A DNA stretch of 64,000 nucleotides, taken from NCBI GenBank assembly GCA_001298545.1, contig LJCX01000026.1, positions 744,001 through 808,000 of the forward strand, read 5' to 3'. A model generated the notes under the pieces. That model made no database searches, was not told where the DNA came from, and was given only the letters and a program-made list of their open reading frames with translations. Shown here one piece after another: positions 35,626-43,508 of the stretch. Made by a program: the position numbers and the translations under genes. The stretch's first letter is position 1. Every line of letters starts with the position of its first letter. The DNA comes from Actinobacteria bacterium OV320 (GTDB lineage: Bacteria; Actinomycetota; Actinomycetes; Streptomycetales; Streptomycetaceae).

Positions 35626-37487
35626 ACCCCGCCCGCACCCGCATACCGCTGCGCAAGCGCCTGCTGGTCCGTCTGCTGATCGCGTCCGTCCTGATCGCCG
35701 TGTGCTCGGTGGCCGCCACCGCCTGGCTCGCCGTCACCACCACCACCCGCGCACTGCGGGAGGAGCAGGGCCAGGCCCTCGCCGACGACATGGACATCCT
35801 CGCGCGGCTCAGCGGCCACGCCGCCACCCACCCCGACTGGACGGGCGTCGAGGCGACGGTCCGTGAGCTGTCCGCGCGCACCGGCCGGCGCATCGCCCTG
35901 ACCACCGCCGACCGCAGGCCCCTGGCCGATTCCGCGCCGCGCGGCACCTCCCTGCCGCCGAGTGCCGCCGCCACCGTCGACCCGCTGCGCACCGACACCT
36001 ACAGCGAGCCGGGCGCGCAGCTGAGCGGCACCGACCCGCGCGTGGTGGGCCCCTACCGGCTCACCCCGCTCGAACGCACGAAGCTCGACGCCGTGGCCCG
36101 CGCGCGGCAACGCTGCCTCTCCCGCTACGGCGTCGACACGACCGTCACCCACACCCCGAGCGGGCGCCCGGTGGTCACCGCCTCGGACTCCACCGCCGTC
36201 TCCGGGTACGCGTTCGACGAGTGCGCGGACGGCCAGCTCGACACGCCCGCGCCCACGGAGGAGAAGGCGCTGAACGCGCTTCAGGACCGGGCCGGCGGCT
36301 GCCTGACCCGGGCGGGCCTGGACCCCGACATCCCCCTGGTGTTCGGCACCGGAGTGCCCGGCGCGTCCGGCCGGGCCCCGACCCTGGCGCCCGTGTTCGC
36401 CAAGGCGGTCGACGGCATCGACAGGCCGGGGGACGGCAAGGCGGCTCTGCGTGCGGCCCAGACCTGTTTCGAGACCGCCCGGCGCGCCCAGCTCGACCCG
36501 TACGTCGCCCCGGTCGCCGAGCTGTTCCTCGGTGTCGGGGACGACCTTGCGGCTCCGCGCTGGGTCATGTCCCCGGCCAACAAGGCGAAGGTGGCCGGCG
36601 CGGCCGGGCTGGTGCTGGCCGTCACCGTCGCCGTCACCGCCGTCGTCGCCACCCGGCTGGTCCGGCCCCTGCGCGCGCTGACCGAGGCCGCGGGGCAGCC
36701 CCCGGACCGGCACGCCCGCGTGCCCGTCACGACGCAGGACGAGACCGGGATCCTCGCCGAGGCCTTCAACGACCTTGCCGAACGCCGGGAGCGGCTGGAG
36801 GCCCAGCGCAAGGCCCTCGTCAGCGACGTGGCCCACGAACTGCGCAGCCCGCTCACCAACATCCGGGGGTGGCTGGAGGTCACCCGCGACGGCCTCGTGG
36901 AACCCGACACCGAACTGCTCGGCGCCCTGCACGAGGAGGCCCTGATCCTCCAGCGCGTCATCGACGACCTGCGCGACCTCGCGGCGGCCGACGCCGGCAC
37001 CCTGCGTCTGCACCGCGAACCGGTGCCCGCCGACGACCTGCTCGCCCAGGTCGCCGCCGCCCACCGGGTCGCCGCCGACGCGGTCGGCGTGCGCCTGCGC
37101 ACCGAGACCGAGGGTGTTCCCTGGCTGGACGCCGACCCGGTGCGGCTGCGGCAGGCGCTCGGCAACCTCGTCACCAACGCGGTGCGTCACACCCCGCCCG
37201 ACGGCACGGTCACCCTGACCGCCCGGGGCGACGGCGACCGTGTCGTGCTGGAGGTCGCCGACACCGGCACGGGCATCGCCGCCGAGGATCTGCCGCATGT
37301 CTTCGAGCGGTTCTGGCGGGCGGAGAAGTCACGCAGCCGCCGCACCGGCGGCAGCGGCCTGGGCCTGCCGATCGTCCGCCACCTGACGGTCGCCCACGGC
37401 GGCACGGCGCAGGCGACGAGCACCCCGGGCACGGGCAGCGTCTTCACCCTGAGACTGCCCGCGGCGACGCCACCGGGAGACGGCTGA
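35622..37487 (+). CDS. Membrane sensor histidine kinase, envelope type
   Basis: 621 residues. TM1 (about 16-38) and TM2 (about 325-347) flank a large extracytoplasmic sensor domain with four cysteines (RQRCLSR, DECADG, GGCLTRAG, QTCFETA), probably two disulfides. HAMP follows, then DHp with VAHELRSPLTNIRGW (phospho-His in HELRSP), NLVTNAVRHTPP, DTGTGI and GGSGLGLPI. It starts inside the response regulator stop. The unusual long sensor domain with paired cysteines fits exported-stress sensing, but the signal is unknown. Confidence 0.92.
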   Translation: MNPARTRIPLRKRLLVRLLIASVLIAVCSVAATAWLAVTTTTRALREEQGQALADDMDILARLSGHAATHPDWTGVEATVRELSARTGRRIALTTADRRPLADSAPRGTSLPPSAAATVDPLRTDTYSEPGAQLSGTDPRVVGPYRLTPLERTKLDAVARARQRCLSRYGVDTTVTHTPSGRPVVTASDSTAVSGYAFDECADGQLDTPAPTEEKALNALQDRAGGCLTRAGLDPDIPLVFGTGVPGASGRAPTLAPVFAKAVDGIDRPGDGKAALRAAQTCFETARRAQLDPYVAPVAELFLGVGDDLAAPRWVMSPANKAKVAGAAGLVLAVTVAVTAVVATRLVRPLRALTEAAGQPPDRHARVPVTTQDETGILAEAFNDLAERRERLEAQRKALVSDVAHELRSPLTNIRGWLEVTRDGLVEPDTELLGALHEEALILQRVIDDLRDLAAADAGTLRLHREPVPADDLLAQVAAAHRVAADAVGVRLRTETEGVPWLDADPVRLRQALGNLVTNAVRHTPPDGTVTLTARGDGDRVVLEVADTGTGIAAEDLPHVFERFWRAEKSRSRRTGGSGLGLPIVRHLTVAHGGTAQATSTPGTGSVFTLRLPAATPPGDG

Positions 37488-37794
37488 GGCGGCACGACCG
37501 AGGTCGCCGCGGGCCCGGACCGAACCGGGGGACCGAGGCGGTGCGGTCGAGTGCCCCGGCAGGCGGCCGCCGGCCGCCGGTCGAGCCGGCTGAGAGGAGG
37601 AGCGCCACCCCTCCCGGGCGAGGGCCGTCGCGTCGGACCGGGTGACCGGGCCTTGGCCTGCGGGTGAGCGGCCGGCCCCGGCACGGGACCAAGGTCCTGC
37701 CGCTGCGTCCCGGCCGGCCCCCGCTCGCCCGGCTCGTCCGGCTCGCCCGGCTCGCCCGGCTCATGCTCATCGGCCCCCAAGGCCCCGGCCCAGC
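37488..37794. other. Intergenic region with a 9-bp tandem repeat
   Basis: A 307-base convergent gap between the histidine kinase and WhiB genes. Positions 37723-37762 hold 4.4 copies of GCTCGCCCG (one with T for C). Apart from GC-rich short inverted repeats that may terminate the kinase transcript, no gene is supported here. Confidence 0.55.
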
Positions 37795-38046
37795 TCACGA
37801 ACTGCGTCGGGCGGCCCGTATCCGCCGCTTGAGGGCGCGTCGTTCGTTCTCACCGGTGCCGCCCCAGACCCCGAGGGTCTGATCGGTCTCCATGGCCCAC
37901 TCCAGACACTGCTCCCGCACGGGGCAGCGTCGGCAGACCGCCTTCGCCTGCTCCGTCTGGAGCAGTGCCGGACCGGACGTACCGATCGGGAAGAAGAGGT
38001 CGGGGTCCTCGTTGCGGCACTCGGCATGCTCTCGCCAGTTGTCCAT
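37795..38046 (-). CDS. WhiB-family [4Fe-4S] transcriptional regulator
   Basis: 83 residues from ATG 38046 (AGGTGA 5 bases upstream; GTG 38055 is the longer option). The four iron-sulphur cysteines are present: EHAECRNED, AVCRRCPVREQC. The tryptophan-glycine loop reads GVWGG, and a basic tail (RRALKRRIRAARR) binds DNA. WhiB proteins sense O2, NO or redox state and pair with sigma factors. The small size is typical of a Wbl type. It faces the TnpB element. Confidence 0.93.
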   Translation of the reverse strand: MDNWREHAECRNEDPDLFFPIGTSGPALLQTEQAKAVCRRCPVREQCLEWAMETDQTLGVWGGTGENERRALKRRIRAARRSS

Positions 38047-38422
38047 CGAAGTCACCTGCGATCTCGTCGTATGCGCTTTTCCGGATGAGTTGCTCCCGAT
38101 CGGGTCACCGGAGGGGCGGCGGTGAAACAGGATGGCCCGGAAAAGCGTTCACCTGCTTCTTGCGAGGAGGCCCCGGCGTTCACGCCGCGGAGGAATCGCA
38201 TCCGGGTGTCGCGACGCGGAGCGTCGCCTCATTCGGTTCAGGGTCGCGGAGCGCCCGTACCGCTATTCGCATCGCCGAGGTGACGCGAACGCGTGTGCCT
38301 GTGATCGCTGGTCGGGGTGGTGGATGTGGGATTGTGGTGCGTTTGTGCGGCTGCCGTACGTGTGGTCCTTTGACGGGTTCGGGACGGCACAGCGTCCTGG
38401 CCGGAGACGGGGAGGGGGCGAG
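38047..38422. other. WhiB promoter region and left end of the TnpB element
   Basis: Holds the WhiB promoter (near 38050-38110, AT-richer) and, further on, the tnpB leader. A hairpin at 38171-38190 (CCCCGGCG TTCA CGCCGCGG, one mismatch) followed by AGGAATC resembles the 3' hairpin of a TnpB guide RNA and may be a second, degenerate right end. The left end of the current insertion cannot be fixed from sequence alone. The reading frame extending upstream of 38423 is not coding. Confidence 0.45.
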
Positions 38423-39643
38423 ATGGCGCAGGTGAGGACGGCTGCGGAGGCTGGGCATGCCCGGTACACCTACCGGCTGCGCGTGTCGTCCGCCGCCCGC
38501 ACCGCCCTGGCGGCGGAGTGGGACCGATGCCGCTGGGTGTGGAACGAATGCGTCGCCAAGTCCAGGGCCGTACACCTGCGCAACAAGTTCACCGGCCAGA
38601 AAGCAACGTGCGGTCCGGCTCAGCTCGACAGGATGCTGACCGAAGCCCGCGCCCGTACGCCGTGGCTGCGTGAGGGCTCGTCGGTTCCCCAGCAGCAGGT
38701 GATCCGCGACTTCGGCCGCTCCCGCGCCAAGGCGCACAAGGACATCAAAGAGCGCCTGTCCATGGCGCGCCGGGCCGGGATGCCGAAGTGGATGACCAGA
38801 CGCGAGGCACTGCCGACCCTCAACTACACGAAGCGCGGGTTCCGGTTGAAGGACGGCCGGCTGCACCTGGCCGGGGACATCGTCGTGGCGGTGGTGTGGT
38901 CGCGGGAACTGCCGGTCGGGCCGTCCTCGGTGCGCCTGTACCAGGACAGCTTGGGGCACTGGTATTGCTCGTTCGTCGTCCCCGCCCAGGTCCTGCCCCT
39001 GCCGCAGACCGGTCGCGTGCTCGGCGTCGACTGGGGTGTGAAGGAGACGGCGACCACCACGTCCGACGCGCACGATCTGCCGCACGCCGAGCAGGGCAGG
39101 AAGGCACACCGGAAGCTGACCCGGTACGACCGGATGATGACCCGCCGCAAGCCGGAGAAGGGCCGGCCCGGATCGAAGGGCTACCGTGAGGCGAAGAAGC
39201 TGCGGGCGAAGGCGTACAAGAAGGTCGCGAGGCAGCGTGAGGACACCCGTCGCAAGTGGGCCAAGAAGGTAGTCCGAGACCACGACGCCATCGCTGTCGA
39301 GGACTTCCGCCCGAAGTTCCTGGCCAGGACCACCATGGCCCGCAAGGCCGCTGACGCCGCCATCGGCGCCACCAAGGCGGCTCTGACCGAGATGGGCCGC
39401 AAGCACGGGCGGGACATCCGCCTTGTACACCCCGCGCACACGACGATGGACTGCGCGCGCTGCGATGCGAGAGCCAAGCACGCACTGCCGCTGGGTGAGC
39501 GCACCTACACTTGCACCGCATGCGGAAACGTGTCCCCACGGGACAAGAACTCCGCACGCGTCATGCTTGTCCGGGCTGGTCTCAACCCGGCTGGTGCTGA
39601 TGGCGGAAGACCTCCTGGAGCGCTGCTCCAGGAGGCGGCCTGA
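38423..39643 (+). CDS. tnpB: TnpB, IS605/IS1341-type RNA-guided nuclease, no TnpA
   Basis: 406 residues from ATG 38423 with a strong GGAGGGGG upstream. The RuvC-like triad appears intact: Asp203 (LGVDWGVKET), Glu293 (AVEDFRPKF) and Asp374 (SPRDKNSARV). A zinc ribbon between them has Cys344/347 and Cys364/367 (DCARCDAR, YTCTACG). TnpB proteins are RNA-guided DNA nucleases whose guide RNA comes from the element's right end. No TnpA transposase is adjacent, so movement would need one in trans. The gene reads towards the dehydrogenase gene at 39679. It appears full length, not a pseudogene. Confidence 0.9.
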   Translation: MAQVRTAAEAGHARYTYRLRVSSAARTALAAEWDRCRWVWNECVAKSRAVHLRNKFTGQKATCGPAQLDRMLTEARARTPWLREGSSVPQQQVIRDFGRSRAKAHKDIKERLSMARRAGMPKWMTRREALPTLNYTKRGFRLKDGRLHLAGDIVVAVVWSRELPVGPSSVRLYQDSLGHWYCSFVVPAQVLPLPQTGRVLGVDWGVKETATTTSDAHDLPHAEQGRKAHRKLTRYDRMMTRRKPEKGRPGSKGYREAKKLRAKAYKKVARQREDTRRKWAKKVVRDHDAIAVEDFRPKFLARTTMARKAADAAIGATKAALTEMGRKHGRDIRLVHPAHTTMDCARCDARAKHALPLGERTYTCTACGNVSPRDKNSARVMLVRAGLNPAGADGGRPPGALLQEAA

Positions 39644-39700
39644 GCCAGGAATCCCCTCCCCTCCAGGGAGGGGAGGATTCAATGCTCCCGCTGCCCCCAC
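39611..39700 (+). ncRNA. Right end of the TnpB element and predicted omega-RNA with guide
   Basis: Two hairpins on the plus strand at the end of tnpB. The first is a perfect 11-bp stem (39611-39621 with 39625-39635, loop GCT). The second is a 9-bp stem (39652-39660 with 39666-39674, TCCCCTCCC/GGGAGGGGA). The element ends about GGATTCAA (39675-39682). By the TnpB model the guide would be the next 16-20 bases (from about 39683), which lie inside the 3' end of the dehydrogenase gene. Confidence 0.65.
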
Positions 39701-40896
39701 GGGGAGCCGTACGCCGTGAGCAGGTCGAGGAACGGGCGGGGCGCAAACGCCTCGGGACCCAGGACGCCCGCGCCGGACCACGCGCCGGTGGCGAGCAGTT
39801 CGAGGGCGACCACCGGGTTGACGGCGGTCTGCCACACCACGGCCTGGCTGCCGTACTCGGCCATGGACCACTGGTTGTCGACCACGTGGTACAGGTACAC
39901 CTCGCGCGGCGCGCCGTCCTTCACGCCCCGCACCCAGGTGCCCGCGCAGGTCTTGCCGTGCATCAGCTCGCCCAGGGTCGCCGGGTCCGGCAGACAGGCG
40001 GCCACCACGTCCCGGGGCGAGACGGAGACCGGCCCCGACGCGCTCGGCACGGTCACCGGCGCGGTGCGGTCCAGCCCCAGCAGGTGCAGCGTCTTCAGGG
40101 TCTCGATGAACTCGTTGCCCAGGCCGTACTTGAAGGTGACCCGGCGCGCCTTCACCCAGCGCGGCACGAGCAGGACCTCCTCGTGCTCGACGTTCACGCA
40201 CTCCACCGGCCCGATGCCCTCGGGGAAGTCGAACACCTCGGGCTCGCTGAACGGCGCGGTGGTGAACCAGCCCCGGTCGGCCTCGTAGACCACCGGGGGG
40301 TTGAGGCACTCCTCGATGGTGGTCCAGATGTTGAAGGAGGGCGCGAAGTCGTGGCCCTCGACGGTGAGGTTCGCGCCGTCGCGGATGCCGATCTCCTCGA
40401 TCTCGTCGAAGAGTTCGTCGGCGGCGTACCGGGCGAACACGTCCGAAAGACCCGGCTCGACCCCCATGCCGACCAGGGCCAGGGCGCCCGCCTCGGCCCA
40501 CTCGTCGGCCTCGGCGAACTGCGCGTCGCCGAGCCGGACGCCGCACTCCTCGTACGGCCGGTCCGGGTGCGGCCGTGACAGGGACATCGCCATGTCGACA
40601 TAGGTGGCCCCGGCGGTGCGCGCCGCGTGGAACAGCGGCATCACGAACCGCGGGTCGGTGGCGTTGAGCAGGACGTCGCAGCGGTGGCGGGCGAGCAGCT
40701 CGGCCACCGCCGACTCGTCGCCGGCGTCGACGCGCTCGGCGTGGAAGCGGTCGTCGCCGTCGAGCGCGGCGACGGCGGCGGTGGCGCGGGCGGGGTCGTA
40801 GTCGGCGACCACCAGCGCCTCGAAGAACGGACGGCGGGCTGCGATCCGGGTGATGGCGGTACCCACACCGCCGGCGCCCACGAGAAGGACACGCAT
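39679..40896 (-). CDS. Saccharopine-dehydrogenase-family oxidoreductase
   Basis: 405 residues. The Rossmann motif VLLVGAGGVGTAITRIAARR is at the N terminus, with NATDPRFV and GVEPGLSDVFA later, as in saccharopine and carboxynorspermidine dehydrogenases. It probably acts on a lysine- or polyamine-like substrate with NAD(P). GAGGGAG lies 8 bases upstream of ATG 40896. The stop codon (complement of TCA at 39679-39681) falls inside the TnpB right end, so the native C terminus may be altered after the last residues (YGSPWGQREH). Confidence 0.82.
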   Translation of the reverse strand: MRVLLVGAGGVGTAITRIAARRPFFEALVVADYDPARATAAVAALDGDDRFHAERVDAGDESAVAELLARHRCDVLLNATDPRFVMPLFHAARTAGATYVDMAMSLSRPHPDRPYEECGVRLGDAQFAEADEWAEAGALALVGMGVEPGLSDVFARYAADELFDEIEEIGIRDGANLTVEGHDFAPSFNIWTTIEECLNPPVVYEADRGWFTTAPFSEPEVFDFPEGIGPVECVNVEHEEVLLVPRWVKARRVTFKYGLGNEFIETLKTLHLLGLDRTAPVTVPSASGPVSVSPRDVVAACLPDPATLGELMHGKTCAGTWVRGVKDGAPREVYLYHVVDNQWSMAEYGSQAVVWQTAVNPVVALELLATGAWSGAGVLGPEAFAPRPFLDLLTAYGSPWGQREH

Positions 40897-40923
40897 GAAC
40901 GGAACTCCCTCGGCTGAGAATGC

Positions 40924-40952
40924 GAACGAAGGTGGACAAGCTGAACGAAGGT
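40924..40952. promoter_or_regulatory. GAACGAAGGT direct repeat between dehydrogenase and TetR
   Basis: GAACGAAGGT occurs at 40924-40933 and again at 40943-40952, each with a nearby ATGCGAA. They lie in the divergent promoter region of the dehydrogenase and TetR genes and could be regulator sites. The spacing of 19 bases (about two helical turns) is suggestive only. Confidence 0.4.
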
Positions 40953-41066
40953 ATGCGAAAGCGTGCTAAGGGGCCCTGAGGCAGATACAACTCCGTGCCT
41001 CCGCGTAAGGTCAATGGTGTTGGCATAAGAGCGCAGGCCCGCAGAAGGGGCGAGGGGCGAGGGACC

Positions 41067-41774
41067 GTGGCCAAGCAGGTCGTACCCGAGGAGAAGCGGC
41101 GTCGGCGCCGGCCGACCAGGAGCGGCACCGTGCTGTCCGAGCGGCTGATCGTCGAGGCGGCGCTGCGCCTGCTGCGCGAGCACGGCAGCGCCGGCCTGTC
41201 CGCCCGCCGTCTCGGCATCGCCCTCGACTGCGACCCCAGCACCCTCTACCGGTACTTCCGGGGCATGGACGAGCTGACCCTGGCCATCGGTGACGCGCTC
41301 GTCGGCGAGGCGCTGCGCGGCTGGCGGCCGACGGGGGAGTGGCGCGCGGATCTGCACACCGTCGGGCTGCGCATCCACGCCGCATATGTCGCCCACCCGC
41401 AGGCCGCCCAGCTCACCGCGAGCCGGGTGACCGGCCGGGCCAACGAACTCGCCGCCGACGAGGCCGTCCTGGACGTGCTGCGCACCGCGGGCTTCCCGCT
41501 GCCGGACACCGTGCGGATCTACCACGCCTTCATCGACCAGACGCTGGCCTTCGCAGCCCTGGACGCCGCGTCGCTGGCCCTGCCCCGGGCCGCGCAGCGC
41601 GCGGACGACGCGGTCTGGCGGTCGACGTACGCGCGGCTGCCCGCCGAGACCCACCCCCGGATCGCCGAGGCGGCCCCGCTGCTGTCGACCCGCATGGTGA
41701 CCAGCGCCTATCCGACGGCGCTGGCGATGCTGCTGGACAGTGCGCAGGCGACGCTGGCCGGGCTCAGCTCCTGA
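41067..41774 (+). CDS. TetR family transcriptional regulator
   Basis: 235 residues from GTG 41067 (GAGGGACC upstream). After a basic tail (EEKRRRRRPTRSG), the HTH runs about 25-70 with SERLIVEAALRLLREHGSAG and ARRLGIALDCDPSTLYRYFRGMDEL. The C-terminal domain is TetR_C-like. It is divergent from the saccharopine-dehydrogenase-like gene, 170 bases apart, so that enzyme is the likely target. The stop overlaps the convergent LysR gene by 11 bases. Confidence 0.86.
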   Translation: MAKQVVPEEKRRRRRPTRSGTVLSERLIVEAALRLLREHGSAGLSARRLGIALDCDPSTLYRYFRGMDELTLAIGDALVGEALRGWRPTGEWRADLHTVGLRIHAAYVAHPQAAQLTASRVTGRANELAADEAVLDVLRTAGFPLPDTVRIYHAFIDQTLAFAALDAASLALPRAAQRADDAVWRSTYARLPAETHPRIAEAAPLLSTRMVTSAYPTALAMLLDSAQATLAGLSS

Positions 41775-42663
41775 GGGCCTCGGCCGCCGTCGCCGTCACC
41801 GCGTCCGCCACCACCGCCAGCGCCGGGGAGTCGAGCTTCCACTGCTGCCAGTACAGCGGGACGTCCAGCGGGTGTTCGGGGGCGAGGGAGACCAGGCGGC
41901 CGGAGCGCAGCAGCGGACCGGCCTGCACCTCGGGCACCATGCCCCAGCCAAGGCCGGCGACCACGGCGGTCACGAATCCCTCCGAGGTCGGCACGGCCTG
42001 TCGTACCGGACCGGCGCCGCCGACGCCCCGGCGCAGTCCGCGCACGAACGCGTCCTGGAGGTCGTCGCTCCGGTCGAAGGTCATCACCGGTGCCCGGCCG
42101 AGGGTTTCGTGCAGCGGGCCGTCGCCGAGGTGGCGGGAGACGAAGTCCGGGGTCGCGGCGGCCAGGTAGCGCATCGTGCCCAGGGTCCGCACGGTGCAGC
42201 CGGTCACGGCCTCGGGCGACGAGGTCACCGCGGCCATCACCAGCCCCTCCCGCAGGAGTTCCGCCGTGCGCGTCTCGTCCTCGCGGTGCAGTTCGAAACA
42301 GAGCTGCGGCTCCCGCGGCACCCGGGTCAGGGCCGGCAGGAACCAGGTGGCGAGCGAGTCCGCGTTCACCGCGACCGTCACCCGGGCCGGCTCGCCCTCG
42401 CCGCTCATGCCCAGCTCGGACCGGGTGTCGCGCTCGAGACGGGCCAGCTGCCGGGCGAACCGGACCACGATCTCGCCGGACTCGGTGGGCCGCACCGGCT
42501 TGGTGCGCAGCAGCAGCACCCGGCCGGTGCGCTGCTCCAGTGCCTTGACGCGCTGGCTGACCGCCGAGGGCGTCACATGCAGGGCGGCGGCGGCCGCGTC
42601 GAAGGTGCCCTCGTCCACCACCGCGAGCAGGGTGCGCACCTGGTCGAGGGGAAGGTCCGTCAT
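41764..42663 (-). CDS. argP: LysR-family regulator, ArgP-like
   Basis: About 299 residues; ATG 42663 and ATG 42666 are adjacent alternatives. The winged HTH is LPLDQVRTLLAVVDEGTFDAAAAALHVTPSAVSQRVKALEQ, as in ArgP/IciA. The effector domain follows, with WGMVPEVQAGPLL. It is divergent from a LysE/ArgO exporter gene, the standard ArgP arrangement, in which Lys or Arg controls the exporter. The intergenic dyads are the candidate operators. Confidence 0.9.
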   Translation of the reverse strand: MTDLPLDQVRTLLAVVDEGTFDAAAAALHVTPSAVSQRVKALEQRTGRVLLLRTKPVRPTESGEIVVRFARQLARLERDTRSELGMSGEGEPARVTVAVNADSLATWFLPALTRVPREPQLCFELHREDETRTAELLREGLVMAAVTSSPEAVTGCTVRTLGTMRYLAAATPDFVSRHLGDGPLHETLGRAPVMTFDRSDDLQDAFVRGLRRGVGGAGPVRQAVPTSEGFVTAVVAGLGWGMVPEVQAGPLLRSGRLVSLAPEHPLDVPLYWQQWKLDSPALAVVADAVTATAAEALRS

Positions 42664-42689
42664 CATCCGATCATCACGATGGCTAATGA

Positions 42690-42739
42690 TACGTAAGAAT
42701 CTTTAGCTGTACGTACAGTGATCGCTTCCCTAGCGTGGA
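42690..42739. promoter_or_regulatory. ArgP operator region and leaderless lysE promoter
   Basis: AAGAATCTT (dyad around one A, near 42696-42704) and a perfect CTGTACGTACAG (42707-42718) sit between the divergent argP and lysE starts. TAGCGT (about 42731-42736) is a good -10 only 7 bases before the lysE ATG, so lysE mRNA may be leaderless. ArgP would bind the dyads. Confidence 0.6.
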
Positions 42740-42743
42740 CGTC

Positions 42744-43358
42744 ATGTCCCACACCCTCACCGCCGCGGCCGCCGGCTTCGGCACCGGTCTGTCGCTCATC
42801 GTCGCCATCGGCGCCCAGAACGCGTTCGTCCTGCGTCAGGGCGTCCGCCGTGACGCCGTCCTCGCCGTCGTCGGGATCTGCGCCCTGTCCGACGCACTGC
42901 TCATCGCCCTGGGTGTGGGCGGAGTGGGCGCGTTGGTGGTGGCCTGGCCCGGGGCGCTGACCGCGGTCGCCTGGATCGGCGGTCTGTTCCTGCTCTGCTA
43001 CGGGGCGCTGGCGGCCCGGCGGGCGTTCCGGCCCGCGGGTGCTCTGGCGGCCGAGGGGGAGAGCGCGGGCTCCCTGCGCCGCGCCGTACTGACCTGTCTG
43101 GCACTGACCTGGCTCAACCCGCACGTCTACCTCGACACGGTCTTCCTGCTCGGCTCCGTCGCCGCCGACCGCGGCCCGCTGCGCTGGACCTTCGGTCTCG
43201 GTGCCGCCCTCGCCAGCCTGTGCTGGTTCGCCGCGCTGGGCTTCGGCGCCCGGCTGCTCGGCCGGTTCCTGACCCGGCCGGCCGCCTGGCGCGTCCTGGA
43301 CGGTCTGGTCGCCGCCACGATGATCGTCCTCGGCGTGACGCTCGTCGCCGGGGCCTGA
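42744..43358 (+). CDS. lysE: LysE/ArgO family basic amino acid exporter
   Basis: 204 residues with six predicted helices. The conserved pattern SLIVAIGAQNAFVLRQGVRRD and LTWLNPHVYLDTVFLLGS identify it as LysE/ArgO, which exports lysine or arginine. No Shine-Dalgarno sequence is visible before ATG 42744, consistent with a leaderless transcript. Divergent from the ArgP-like regulator that should control it. Confidence 0.9.
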   Translation: MSHTLTAAAAGFGTGLSLIVAIGAQNAFVLRQGVRRDAVLAVVGICALSDALLIALGVGGVGALVVAWPGALTAVAWIGGLFLLCYGALAARRAFRPAGALAAEGESAGSLRRAVLTCLALTWLNPHVYLDTVFLLGSVAADRGPLRWTFGLGAALASLCWFAALGFGARLLGRFLTRPAAWRVLDGLVAATMIVLGVTLVAGA

Positions 43359-43372
43359 CCGCCGAACGCTCG

Positions 43373-43404
43373 TCATACGCTCATACGCTCATACGCTCAT
43401 ACGC
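43373..43404. repeat. TCATACGC octamer, four perfect copies
   Basis: TCATACGC is repeated four times without error between the lysE stop and the MFS start. It is intergenic and prone to slippage, changing spacing in 8-bp steps in front of the MFS promoter region. Confidence 0.92.
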
Positions 43405-43508
43405 CGTCCGGAATCTGAGATCTCGCGTCCACGCATCGGTGAAAGCACAGCAGGTACTGGGATAGTGACCTCCGGACCCGAAAGATGTAACGAGCAACCA
43501 GGAATCGC

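Noticed and set aside
38180..41242. 1020-codon minus-strand frame across the TnpB element
   Set aside because: It is antisense to tnpB and continues into another frame of the dehydrogenase region; a high-GC open-frame artefact.
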